A DNA stretch of 64,000 nucleotides from Mycteria americana (lineage: Eukaryota; Chordata; Aves; Ciconiiformes; Ciconiidae), in NCBI RefSeq assembly GCF_035582795.1, contig NC_134365.1, positions 125,713,577 to 125,777,576 of the forward strand, read 5' to 3'. Below, piece after piece: positions 1 through 59,830 of the stretch. How positions within the stretch are numbered: position 1 is the first letter of the stretch; the number at the start of each line of letters is the position of its first letter. The translations under genes and the position numbers were made by a program. Below the pieces are notes generated by a model that had not been told where the DNA came from, did no database searches, and saw only the letters and a list, made by a program, of their open reading frames with translations.

Positions 1-3000
1 ACAGAACCTTAAAATGTAAAAGATTAATTTCTGAAGAAAAGAAATGCCACTCATTAATGAGACACAGTGTCTACTTATAGCTTACGATCAAACAGGAATC
101 TACAAACCACAAATAAGAAAAATAGGGAGGTGTGTTTCGTTTTAACCTTTTCCATGCAATGAAAGAGCAATCATATGGATTATGAAGTAATTGTACCATT
201 ACTGTGGTTTCTGCAAATAGAATACTTTTGAAAAAGCAAGCATCACATGCATTGTCAATATAGTTTGTTTATATTTAGAAAAAGAAACCTTTGGTCATTC
301 ACTATTATCAACATTCAAATAATATTCTTGCCTACTGAAGATGTGCCCCCGTTCAAGTCAGAACTGTTCTACTCAACTAAATATGCCTCTCTCCGAACAA
401 TCCGAATTGATGAGTTTCTCCACTGCCACACTTGAGCATGTCTCATATTTTAGCATCCTACATTCTCATCACAGGGACTAAAGAAGGGAAGCATGCTATT
501 ATTCTAAGTACTAGTAGATGATGGATGACAGTTTTTTATTCTGCACAAAGGAAACTTCTGCAATAGGAGAATTCAACACGCATAAAAAGCTTTTCTGAAG
601 AGACTTTTCCATCAGTCCTGATGATACTTATGTTATTTCCACCCAGAGCATTCGGACTTCTAGACACAGATATACATACACGAGGACAAGAAGAGCATTC
701 TTGCCAAATTTCCAGGGTGAAGCATCACCATTAGAAAATGTTATGAATATTGTTTGGAAACAGATACCGTGTCTAGGGTGAGAGGGGAGTGTTTCCTCTG
801 AGATTCTGTCTTGCCTTCTCCTTCTCCTGACCCAAGCAAAGTTTCACCCCAAAGCACATTCTTTCCTCTTTTACCATTAACATTCTGAGTATATTACAGA
901 TTTGCCAGAGTTTTGAGTTCTTATAAATCCATTGATTAAAAGGGATGAGTGGCTTAATGAATGAATGTACACTGAAAAAATTCAGAACTACAGACACTGA
1001 AATAAAAATTTTTTTCTAATTTAGTGCAAATGTGAAATATTTCTAATCAAACAACAACATACATGCTCCTTAAAAAGTCCTAATACTTGTTGTGACCCAA
1101 ACAGGTACATGGTTTATATGTGCAGAGGAGGATTCCTTTGTTTTGTATGATGACAGTTAATAGAAAGAGACAAAAAAAGAGGCAATTTATCAAATTTATC
1201 TGGAGGTCAAAGGCAACATGTCAAAATTTGTTAGTTAAATTGATCAGTCTCATTCTTTTTAAGATTTTACAACTACTCTTGATTCCTTTCAAGGAGAGGG
1301 AATATGCCCTCCTGTCATAATTTCAATACATAAATCATCTAATAAGAGTTAATTATTAGAAACTTGTACAATTTTACTGTACACAAAATTGGACATACTG
1401 CATTATTTGTCTGCATTAACAATAGTAAAAAACAGTATCTGCTTCTTTCTCTGTCGTGGGACTACCTACGAATGCTCTGTGTTTTAGCCAACAGAGGGAC
1501 AGAATTTTAGACACACACACACACCCCCCCCAAATGCACAAAACTCAAAACTATAACCCTTAAGATTTATTACCCTTTATGAAATATCTGGATAAATGTA
1601 TCCTCTTTTCTAAACTAGGGATCAGTTGTGTTTACGCTAATTAACAGCATGAAATACCATCCATTTTCTCCTTCATCTTTCTAGGTGGCATTCATTTAAC
1701 AACACGTTTCAGGAAGAAAAAAGTATACTTCTTTCAACTTGTCTGCTTTACTGATTTACAAGAAATAACATTTATTTTTAGTGTCTGATATTAAAAGATC
1801 TTTTTTTGAAACCCAAATCCAGTTATTCATTTGCTCTATTTTTTGTGTATTTTATAGATGACCAAGTGTAATTGGTAACACAATCATCACTACCTTTCCA
1901 GCATTCCAGGGTTTCTCTTTATTTACTAATAATTTTCCCTAAAATATTTTGAAAGCATACACATAAGTCCTTTACCCTTAAGAGGCAGAATTACAGTTAA
2001 TCTTCATAAACATAGTTTGCATTTAAGAATCCAAATTTTTTAACATCGCTGAGTAATCATGCTAACTGACCACACCCATGGGATGCTAAAATAACCTCAT
2101 TTACAGTGTTACCAAAGCTACCAAGTATTCTGATACAGAAGAGAGATTATACGGTGCACAATTCATAAATTTAGCCCTTCAATTTAGCAGTCTTCATACT
2201 CCAAATTTCTCTTAGGTCTTGTTCTTTTAACAACTTTTCTAGCTTTTCAAATATCTTCTCACATGCAGTTTCTACCCATCTTGACGTACTGAAGGGACAA
2301 GTTAATGATCTAGATGTATTAACAAACTTTAAACATCTTTGGAGAAACAGATATTGCTAGCTATGGGCTTTGTTGTAGTTTTTTTACCGATTTTTCTTTA
2401 AAATTACCTTTAATGATGTTGTATGCGCCTTTTTCCTCACTCTTTTTATTTTGCCAGCATATCTTAGGATCAAAGTGAAAAGTTTTCACCAACAGAATTA
2501 CTCATTCTTACCCACTGCACCCCAAAAAATTAAATATTATGGAAAATATGTCCTCAGGTATTTTTCATCAGCAGTTCAGTGAAAGACTTTGTGCAATTGC
2601 TAGGTCCTTTGTTCCTGATTTCCTGTAAAACCCTTCCTTTTGTGACAGAAAATTGTTATCACCACCTGCAGTAACAGCTACATATACTGAAAATCTTCAT
2701 TGTCTAATTAATAAGAGAGAAGTGAGTTTCACCTTTACTCACTCTTCCCCTTGCCATGGACTCTCCAGCAAGTTCAGGACAGAAGGTTCATTTTTATCAG
2801 CTGAAGCCCCATTACTGTAATTTCCTCCACTCTAAACATATTGAATTTTTATTATCTACTTATCTAGCTCACCAAGTGATCCTCAGTGCTTCACACTCCA
2901 CCTTCTTCTGCCTTCCTCCAAACAGAAGACATCCTGGTCCTTTGATGGAGAGTGATACTGTGCTCCTCGCTTGAACACTTACCGTCTTCCCTGGATTTTT

Positions 3001-6000
3001 TTTTTTTATTTTATTTTTTAAATCTCTCCCACTATGCCTGGTGAATTTATGACACAGAGGTTGCTGTTAGGGAGAAAGCTGGCCAAAGTCTCATTTCAGA
3101 CCTCCCACAATCCACTCCTGTATTATTCTATATATACCTTCCTCCCTTCTCCCCATATGCTCTTAGCCTTAAAGTATGTTTTTACTTCTCTCATTTTCTT
3201 TACATTCAAAGTATCAGCAGGGCTACAATTTTCCTTCCCCCACTCCCTGTGATTCTTCCTATAGCCACACTTTCCTCTTCTTCATATTATTTGTTCGGTC
3301 TTACAGGTTTTTTTTCTCCTCGGTGTTCTCCCTCCCCTTTTCTTATTTTCTTTTTCTGGACATAATAGCTCGCCATCCTGTATTATAATGTTGTATCCGA
3401 CTCAGACTGTATTTCCAGATTGCTTTGCACAACACAGTCTCCTGAAAATGCTTACCCCATTAAATCCCATAAAAATGCTTTTTATCTCCACTATGATGAC
3501 CTACTGTTTTCAGTATTTAAAAATTAGGACATTCCTTTCAAACTTCTCTCTGTTTTGTATTTGCTGTTCCATAACACATAATATTATCATGCTTCTCCAT
3601 CCCTCTTAGTCTACAATAGGTCTTGAAACAGTTGTATTTCATACCTTCTCAGAACACGACCAGAATGTCTTCATCAAAACCCTTCCAGTGAAAGGACTGC
3701 AATCTAAAAACTGTTGTTTTAGTCAAAAGTGAGGGGTGATATAGAATCACATGTGCTGTGCTGATGACCATTACGTTTTCAGACAGAAGTAAAGAGCATA
3801 CAGAAGGTATTAATAATATCACCCTTCTCAACGCGTTCCAGAGCCACTGAATCTTTATTCAATTGCTGTTTTTATTCTTCACTTTCTGATTCTCCATTTT
3901 CTCTGAAATTTCTATTTGTTCCATTCCTACCCTATCATTTTGATCTTATTTTGCAAATATATTCTGAATTGCAGCTTTTCACCTTACCCAGCTTTAGGTC
4001 ACCTACCGTATCTCCCAATTCCTTCTGTAATGCCTTTAATCTCAGCAAATTTCACCTTCATTGAGGATTTTTGAAACCTGCTTTCCTGATCAAGTCTTCT
4101 TCTAAAAGCTTCTCTGATTAAGTCTCCTCTGATCAAAGGGACTGTTTCTGTCTTTCTGCTTTTCCTGTACACGCCCTGTGTTGCGACATGGCAATAATTT
4201 ATATTAAAGGCTTTTTGTGTCATTTTAAAATTTTGTTCTCTGAGGACTCTTATGGGGAAATCTGTCTCCTTATATGGGATATCCATCCTCTTAAAAAAAA
4301 AAAGTTCCAAAATACTAAGGGCTTAAATAAAAAGCAGCATTCACAAATCATCCTACTACCTTCTCCAACTTTCGTTTCAGGAAGGTGTCTGCTCCAGCAA
4401 TTTCTACTAATCCTATACCACTGTACTGTTTCAATTAAACTAAGCATTTATATCTAATTAAAAAAAATAATGGAAGTTTTGATGAATTCTGTCTAAAAAC
4501 ACTACTTGGTATTTTGAGGTTACTGCAGAAAATAAAACAGTTGTGAGTCAATGAAGTGGAAAATTGCTGTCTTATAACAGATCCTCTAAGGTGCAAAATG
4601 TTCTTTTATTTGCTGTTATCAGTATGTCTAGTAATTGCTTTTTGTCCAACTATTTAAAAAGGGGGAATAGACTTACAGTCTGGAGAAAGAGAGACAGCAA
4701 AACATACAAAATTAAAGCATTAATGTTTTTTTAATTGTTTTCCTATTTTATGTCATCAAGAAAACATACCGAAAAAGACATTTGACCTATCAAAATGGAA
4801 AAAGCAGAGAGATGAAAAGAAGCTGCATAAAAATATTAAAACAAGCAACAGGTCACATTTAAAAACAATCACTCATGGTCTTTTGTTACTTTAGTTCTTT
4901 GGGAAAAAAAAAAAGCCTTACTACTAATTAAAAGTGGTTTAGCCATAAGGTTGATAATACCCCTAGTAACATTTCTACATAGGTTTAATTATAAAACAGC
5001 ATTGTAAAAAATTACCTGGTACTAAATTGCACTTTAGGTCTACATAACAGGGAACATTATAAAATCACTTTCTGTAACAAACTAACAACTCGGAATAGAC
5101 TAAGATCATATTCTTCTTCCATGACTACCACACACATACACAGTTGCATTTTCCTAGGCTTTCTAAAGAGAATTTTAGGTTTTTTAGTAATTTTTACCAC
5201 CTCTGCATGGTTTTGGATTCTCCTCAGTTATATAAAGACTATCTGAGAAAAGTGAGAGGAAATTCTGTTATTTGCAAACATATAACCAAAGTTAAATTTC
5301 TAACAATCATTTATTTTAAGAGACAAATATGAAGAAGGTCTGAGGTAAACATTTGAACTCAAGACTGTAGTTCTAATGTCCAGTAAACACAGGCAGGGAG
5401 TACCAAATAGCTGCTTTCCAGAACTAGACCAATACTTTACCTTGCTGCAAAACAACTATGGGATTTATTTTTTTTTAAACCAAACCCTTCAGTCTTCTAC
5501 AGTATAGCCTTGCAACTTCAGTTGCAACTTCAGTAAATTCAGTTTGTACCATACTTGCACATAAATATTCCTAAAATCCACTGGAACACAAAAGTAGGTC
5601 TTTGAAAATCCTCCTTGGAGTTTACTAAACTTCTTTGATGTTTTCACCCTGATCACATAAATGAAATCTTTATTAAAAAGAAAGGTGACTAGGACCATTT
5701 TCATAACAATGATAAAGAGTGCCTGACAGATTTACTTTTCTTCTACGCAACTTTCCAGCCAAAGTCAACAGCTAACAAGAAGTCTATCTCTGAATTCATG
5801 TTGGAGGATATAACTCACTAATTAAGTGTTCCTCAAACATTTCAAGGAACATTCAGATTTTCTGACTGATCCACTGCAAGCACTTCTCTGTAAAGAGATA
5901 CTGCAGTTGAGTACAACTGAATCAATTGAGGTTTCTTTTATTTTTAAGGCATCCTCAATCTAAGTTCTAGCACCCTAGTCCACAGTAAATAGTCTTCCTT

Positions 6001-9000
6001 GATACAGGAGAAACTCGTTTTCACAGTAACTTCCATCGTTCTAAGGTTCACTTAGGTGCATTTCTAAATACCGTGCCCTGGCAATCCTCCAACTTATTCA
6101 CATATAGATAGAAATGTTTAAGTATTTGTGTACCCTCTGTTACTCTGATGAAACACAGCTTTTTATAAAAATACTTGAAGACAGACAGGATACTTCTCTT
6201 TGATGAATTAACACACTCAGAATAAGGTACAATGGCAGTGCTGTCCTCATGCTCCCCATAACTTGTCCAAAACCCCCTGGATTTGACTAAAATCCTGTCT
6301 AGAAAGCTACATATTCATTCCCCAACCACAGAGATGTCAGTAATAGATAGCTCACAGAAATACTGCGGAGAATCAGCATATGGGAGCTTGCTGCTACCTA
6401 ATATACCCGTATCAAAAGGTTTTATTTATTCAAATTCTGTGTTGCAACAACTACAGCCACATATTGTCAGTTAGAAATTGTGTGAACACTCACCTACCTG
6501 CAAAAGGCCACAACTATACTTTAATCAAGATTATCAAACCACATAAGGGCTGCAGTAGCAGTGTCATGCCAAAGTAGAGGAGATCTAATCAAAATACCAG
6601 ACAAGCAGGCTCTTCTGTAAAACCCTCCCAGGAATCACTCTAGTAAGTACTGAAACCTCTTGCAGCCCCACATCTGCGCAGGAAGGTTTCTCTGTCTCCC
6701 CTGCCCTGGGCAACCACGTCAATGCAACAGATCTAGATGTTTTACACACACACACACACAATTCACTCATGCACTGAAATTTCTGTTAGGACAGTCCTGC
6801 CCAAACCCAGACATTATATAAAAGAGTTCAGTATGATCAACTGCATTATAATACAACCACATGAGATGATTAAAATAACTTCTTCCAGGTGCCAGATATC
6901 TGCCATCGTGTTTGGATAAAATCAGAAATATCTTACTCCTTGCTGAGCTTCTAATCCTGCCTCCTCAGAATATGTCAAAACTGATAACCATGGCAGACAC
7001 TTACACTTGATATCTTTATTTTCGCAGTAGCATCAGAATCTACAAACTGCAGTTCTAGTTGTTGTCTCCCTCTCCTGAACTGCCCTTCCTATCCGTTCAT
7101 CCCCCACAGTCCTCCTCACCTCCCCCAACATGTTGACACAGGGGAGTTTTAAAAAGAAATCAGAATGAAGTACATTGCACAGAAGGGAGATTTATTTTAG
7201 CATAGGCACATAAGAAGAAGAAACATTGAGAAAACTACTTGAATGCAAGAACTCTATTAAGTTATCTCAGCTTTTATCCAAGTGGAGATATTTACTTCGT
7301 AAGATTTCAAGACAAATAATTTTTTTTAAATGCAGAGTTAAGGTACCACAGTGTCTGTGTAGAACAAAAATTGCAGAAACTCAGTAATTTTGCAGGACAT
7401 TTTACGTTGATATGTGCGTGCCCAAAGACATTACTGCAAAAAGTGGTCTATTTAGGAATATGTGGCATAATGCAACCCAGCTCTATCAAAACCATCCGTA
7501 CAGGTATTACTTCTTTGAAAGGAAGTAATATCTCATCAGAATGGAGGGAGTATTGATCTGGTAAATGGCAACATACAGCATCTTCCTAACCTTTCACCTT
7601 CACTTCTGTCACTATAACGTATATTCAGAATATGTTTTCTAAGTGTTTTTTCTTTCTCTTTTTGTCCCATAGGATGAAGAAAATGCTTACTGTATCACCA
7701 ACAAAACAACCCGTGTACTAAATTCTGACAGAAAACAACCTGGTAAAAAAATTCAGACCATCAGAAAAATCTATGAAAAAAAAAAAAAGTAAAATGCTTT
7801 TCTTCATGAAAGGAAAAAAAAAAAAAGATTAATTGTAGAATGAGCATCATATAATGAACAACGCATGAAAATAATACTTAGTTACCAACTCCATGCAACA
7901 GTGAAAACCCAAAGTAGCAGAAACTAAAAATACTATGTAAGGAGGCCAAACTATACCCAAAGCAACGTAAAATCTCTCGCAATCCTTCTAGAAGTTCTCT
8001 ATTTATAAAACAAAGAAGATACAGGACACTTATTTCAGCCACGTAAATTTGCACTGCACCTCAGTAAGTAATTTCAGATATGCTGCCTAAGTTTGTAAGA
8101 CTGTTCCTGTCTGGTTTCAAACCTGCCTTATATAATGATCTTCATGTGATTCAGCACTCTCCATCAATTTCTCAGTACTCTCACACAGCTCTCCTCACAG
8201 CTCATAAATACCACCCTTTCTTCACACCCTTCTCTCTCTTCCTTTCTTTACCATCACAAATTCCGACAACTTAATTGATGACACCTAACCCTGTAAGAAC
8301 TTAAAAAAAAAAAAAAAAAAAACTTAAAAAACCCCACAACAGTAAAACAAGGAAATGCGACTGCTTTTTTTTTTTTATCATCTGTATCTCTCTGAAAAAA
8401 AAGTTAATTACAGAGCATAACAAAACACATATACAGGTGATCAAAAATACACCAAAAACTTACTATTCTTGACTAAATGGTTTCTTACAGATGCAAGGCA
8501 TTATGGATAACAAGAAACAAGAAATCCTCTCAGTTGGGGAGGGGGAGGCACAGGGAAAAGACCTTTCTCTAGACCCAGTCCAGGCATCTTCCCACTGCCA
8601 AGTCCAGACTAGCTTCATCATCCATTAATAAGATGAAATATGATTCACTTGGGACTTTAATCAGTTTCAGCAAAAAAGTTTTTAACTGAAAAATGGTTTT
8701 GGACACTTTCAGGCTCTTTTTCATACAAATAAAAATTAAGAAAATCTCCAAAATTATTATGGAAAAAACCCCACTTTGGACTACACATTTATAAGGAAGC
8801 TCATAATGAGATCAAGTAGCATAGCATCCTTCCCAGATGAGGCCAATCTGGAGAAAAATTATTGGGGTTTTATGGGTTTTTTTCTTTGTAGAAGTCAAAA
8901 TGCTCTTTTGTCAACTCCAAACAATGCCAACGTGCTTGCAACTCGAGTTGTTTGAAATAATCTCTGCATGGTAAAACTCTTGAGCTATACACAAGAAACA

Positions 9001-10563
9001 GGTATGTCAGAATACCAGCACATTGCATACAAACAGAAATTGCTTCCAGTAAGTCAAGCACAGATCACACATTTTACTGACATCCATGCTCTTGAAACGG
9101 AACTGCGAAACAATCGGAGTTTGCATTTATTTTAATTGCAGATAATATTTTGAGCCATGCTGAAACACTCTACACCTATGGAAATACATATAATCGTTTA
9201 CACTTCACCCTGAACTCTTTGAAAATGCAGGGAAAATAATTTACTAATAATCTATCACTTATTCTAATAATTAGCCATTAGAACAAAGGCCAGAAAAAAT
9301 AATTAAAGTCACAAACTATTCTGAAATACTTAACATGGGAAGAGTACAAATAACAGAAACTATTACAACAGATGTTTAATTAATTGATCAATTTCAACAC
9401 TCATTTACAGCAATCTTTAAACTAACTCTCTGAGAGCATGTAAGAAGTAAGAATAGATGAACGCTTTTATTATTGTAATTTTTAAACTACAGGGGTTATT
9501 TCTGAAAAAACTACTTCAACTCCAAAATGGCTTGGTGCAAAAAAGGCACTCGCACAACTTCTACTGGAGCAGGGGCTTTACAAGACAACATGAACAATTT
9601 TCCTAGGACCCTCTGATTGCACCTCTCCTTCCATATGCCAGAAGACACTTATTTCAAATCATTCTTCTACCCTTTTTTACCCTGCCTTTCTCCCTTTCCA
9701 CCCCCCCAAATGGGAGAAGTTGTCACAGGATTTTTCAGAATGTCACTTACAGTTCCTGTATAAAACACAAAGAACACAGGAAATATTGTTTCTCTAATGC
9801 TGATATATACACGGTATTGATGTCTTTCCAGAGTGAGCCCTCCCTATTTGAAATATGCACCTACGCACATTTTTAAGGAAAACAGCTGCTTAGGACCACA
9901 CAAGTATCTGCTGTGTTACGTGCTTTCCTGCACCTCTGTCTCAATCATGAGCTTCAGTTATTTCACATGATAATATAACAATGCTAACTATCTTCGACAG
10001 TATCACTGTAAGAAATTTTTCAATTTTATTCATTTAAAGTCCTGATACCTCTGCATGGACTTGCAGATAAGACAGCTATACTAACAGGATTTTTTTTCCT
10101 CTCTTACATAAGAATGTTATCTAAAGTACTGAAAGGGACTTTAAACAATTTGGTATCTGTGGAAATAAAAAGCAACTTGAGAACATTTTTCATAGTACAA
10201 GTCCAACACCTGCGCAGCAGCTTTCAAGTGGTTATGATTCTCTCAGTACTCATATGTATCCAAATATCCATGCTTACATAAGAAAAACTGAAGTAAGGAG
10301 TAATAATTAAACAAAAAAAATCTAAAATGTGTCAAGTTAATTGATCTGCCATTTCAACAAATGGTGTGAAGATTTATTTCCACTTAGATTTATAATAAAT
10401 TGTACATATAGGTGAACATTTCCATTAAGACCCAATTAATATGCCAAAAAGTAATTGCAGTCAGATACTCCAAACTTATATTGAAATTCATCTATTTTAG
10501 AAATTCAATCATCTACAACAATACGTAAAAAAAAAAAAAAAAAAAAAGGCAGCATATACAGAC
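1..10563 (-). other. KDM6A: KDM6A intron 4, 5' part (continues past the window)
   Basis: This begins with the weak donor GTCTGT at 10563 and contains the U21 tract (10547-10527). The rest is AT-rich non-coding sequence. It includes a pyrimidine-rich zone on the plus strand (about 2990-4100), CA runs at 1511-1524 and 6744-6760, an A20 run at 8303-8322 and a 12-bp tandem repeat at 5510-5533. Exon 5 of KDM6A was not found here, so it should lie beyond position 1. Confidence 0.85.
10527..10547. repeat. Poly-A run (21 A), U21 in transcript sense beside exon 4 donor
   Basis: Twenty-one A on the plus strand, 16 bases into intron 4. In the KDM6A pre-mRNA this is a U tract directly downstream of a weak donor. 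Confidence 0.95.
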
Positions 10564-58017
<47,454 letters not shown>

Positions 58018-58103
58018 GGAAACGCAGCGTAATTAACTCACGATCGCAACCCCCCCCCTGCGCGCCCCCAACACCCCCCAGCGCCGGGCGGGGCGGGGTG
58101 CCC

Positions 58104-58131
58104 GACACACACACACACCACAACTTTTATT
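58104..58131 (-). promoter_or_regulatory. KDM6A: AATAAA followed by GT-rich tract in leader
   Basis: In transcript sense, AATAAA (58131-58126) is followed by a GT-rich stretch including a GT repeat (58118-58105). This resembles a poly(A) signal with a downstream element, just over 100 bases before the start codon. The GT tract may be too close for efficient cleavage, and the exon 1 donor about 270 bases further on would normally let U1 suppress it. Confidence 0.3.
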
Positions 58132-58150
58132 ACAACAACAACAGCCGGCA

Positions 58151-58201
58151 GGGAGGGGGAGGGAGGGAGGGAGGGAGGGAGGGAGGGGAGAGGGAGGGAG
58201 G
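58151..58201. repeat. GGGA tandem array
   Basis: About a dozen imperfect GGGA/GGGGA units on the plus strand, giving a CT-rich tract in the KDM6A leader strand. The plus (template) strand has many G-runs and could form G-quadruplexes. Confidence 0.9.
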
Positions 58202-58341
58202 CGGGGGGAAGCCCCGCTGCTCGGAGGAGGAGGGAGGGGGGAGGGAGGGAGCCCCAGCGCTGGAGACTCGGGGGAGGGGGGGGGGGGAGGAGGAGGAGGC
58301 GGCGGCTGCTGCGGCGGCGGCGGATGGCGGCGGAGCGGTGT

Positions 58342-58347
58342 TTACAT
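58342..58347 (-). promoter_or_regulatory. KDM6A: Start-stop upstream element (ATG-TAA) in probable leader
   Basis: On the transcript strand an ATG with G at -3 is followed at once by TAA. It is 325-330 bases before the main start codon and is the only ATG between about 58604 and the main start. Such minimal uORFs can stall or divert scanning ribosomes. It matters only if the transcript begins upstream of 58347. Confidence 0.5.
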
Positions 58348-58552
58348 CGCCGCGGCGCCGCTCGCCCCGGCGGCGAGGGGTGCGCGGAGCCGGGGTGACA
58401 GGGGCCCCGCCCGCCCTGCCGCGCGGGGTGTGTTTGCCGCCTGTACAAACTTCCCCAGCAGCTGCCCAAAGTTGTTGTAATTGTGTCACACAGCGAACCC
58501 CACGCCGCCACCGTGACCCCCCCTCCCCGCCCGCCCGCCCGGGCCGACGCAG

Positions 58553-58684
58553 CCAATCGCCGCCTCCGCGGCGCCGCACGTGACCTTTGTTGACTTACGT
58601 CAGTCATAGCGCTCTTCCACCGCTGCGCTTCGGCTTGGTTGGCCTTCGGCGCCCGCCTCCCTTGCCAGCCTCATCCCATTGGTC
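58553..58684. promoter_or_regulatory. Promoter motif cluster: CCAAT, E-box, CRE-like, inverted CCAAT
   Basis: Within about 130 bp there is a CCAAT (58553-58557, plus), a CACGTG E-box (58577-58582), a CRE-like TTACGTCA (58595-58602) and an inverted CCAAT box read as ATTGGTC on the plus strand (58678-58684). GC-box-like GGGCGG sequence follows near 58700. These motif classes bind NF-Y, USF/MYC-type bHLH and CREB/ATF factors respectively and are typical of TATA-less CpG-island promoters. The cluster sits 0.54-0.67 kb before the KDM6A start codon. Occupancy is inference. Confidence 0.6.
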
Positions 58685-59585
58685 AGGGACTGAGGGAGGG
58701 GGCGGAGTTTCAGGGATTCGCGGCTTATGAGAGGCCGGACGGGCCGTCAGTCAGGGGGGCTTTTCGATTACCCAGCGCCAGCAGGTTCGGCGTGCGCCTT
58801 TAAAAACCGGAGGACGAGAAGGTGGGGGAGGGGGGCGTTTTCGGGAGCGGCGGTTCTTGGGGGCGGTGGGGGGAGGAGGGCGGGCTGGGTGGCTGTGCTC
58901 ACGGGCGGAGTTGCGTAACGGGGGCTCCGGGCTGGGGGGGTGCACGTCGCTGAGAAAGCGGGCCTCGCTAACGCCTCCTGGGTGGGGGCCGTGCCGCACT
59001 GCCTGGGGAAGAGCCGCGCTCGCCTGCCCTGCCCTGGTTTGGGCGCGGGGCGTGGTGCTCTTGGCACAACCGGATAATAATGGCTTCCCCGTGCGGGGAG
59101 CAGGGACGGTGCTGGCTCGGGCTCCGTGGGCTTGGGCCGCGGGAGGGAGAGAGGGAGGAGGAGAAGCCGCCGCCCGAGGGGGTGGTTGGGTGGCGGGTAA
59201 CGCCCGTGCAGAAGGGCGGCGGCCGGAGCGAGGGCAGCACCCGTGGCACGGCAGTTGGCTTCATCCGCCCGAGGAAGCGGAGGGGGAGGCGCAGAGGCGC
59301 CAGTGTCCGGTTTGCGGCTTTCGCCGCCCGCTCGCAGCGGGGCAGGGACTTTCCCGCCGCCGCTCGCTGCGGGCGCACGCGCCAGCCGCGGGGGAGCGGC
59401 CGTTGGCCCGCCCGCACGGGCCGCCACCGCCCCGCCAACGGACGAGCGCGTGGCGGGGCTCGAGGCGTGCTGCGCGCGGGTGGGGGGGGGGGAAGGGAGG
59501 GGAGGGGCGCCCGAGGGAACGCCGCCCCTCCCCGGGAGCCAGTGACAGGTGGAGCGGCGCCCGCCGGCGCGAGCCCCGCGGCCGT

Positions 59586-59829
59586 CACGTGGGGCGGGGC
59601 GGGCGCCGCGCGGGAGCGCTCTCGCGAGGCCGCGGCGGCCCCCAGGCGTGAGGGCGGGGAGGCCGCCGGGGCTGAGCGTGGCTGCCGGCTGCCTCGTCCC
59701 GGCCGGGCGTTGCGTTAAGCGGCCCGGCTGCGGCCCAGGGGTGCGGAGCGGCGGGCTGGAGGGGGGGCTGGCTCGTAGGAAAGCGCGAAGGACCGAAGTC
59801 GGGCTGCCGGGAGCGCCTCACGCGTGAGT
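59586..59829 (+). promoter_or_regulatory. Candidate divergent promoter and first-exon donor
   Basis: A second CACGTG (59586-59591), GC boxes immediately after it and TCTCGCGAG (59620-59628), which is nine of ten bases of the TCTCGCGAGA element common in bidirectional CpG promoters, lie at the far edge of the island. About 200 bp later the plus strand has a strong 5' splice site, C|GTGAGTAAGT, with the GT at 59824-59825. This arrangement fits a plus-strand transcript whose first exon ends at 59823, divergent from KDM6A. No conserved protein reading frame is seen in the putative exon, so a non-coding RNA is the likelier product. This is inference. Confidence 0.4.
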
Positions 59830-59830
59830 A

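Larger units (their letters stand above)
58018..58607 (-). promoter_or_regulatory. KDM6A: Probable KDM6A 5' leader and core promoter
   Basis: This is the region directly before the start codon. In transcript sense it is CT-rich, with the complement of the GGGA array at 58151-58201 and of the GGA/CGG-rich run at about 58285-58335. Only two ATGs occur in it on the minus strand: an ATG-TAA pair at 58347-58342, and one at 58607-58605 that would open a 189-codon frame ending at 58038. The real transcription start cannot be read from the sequence. The CRE-like and E-box motifs at 58577-58602 suggest it lies downstream of them, which would leave only the ATG-TAA pair in the leader. Confidence 0.7.

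Noticed and set aside
5510..5533. Short tandem repeats of 12-13 bases (also 20818-20843 and 41612-41637)
   Set aside because: Two-copy duplications of this size are ordinary slippage products and suggest no function.
1..10560. Search for KDM6A exon 5 (expected to start NAAFLYGL)
   Set aside because: No matching sequence on the minus strand was found by eye; it should lie beyond the window.
58605..58607. Minus-strand ATG opening a 189-codon frame, considered as the KDM6A start
   Set aside because: It ends at 58038 before the true start, is low-complexity, and lies within the CRE-like promoter site.
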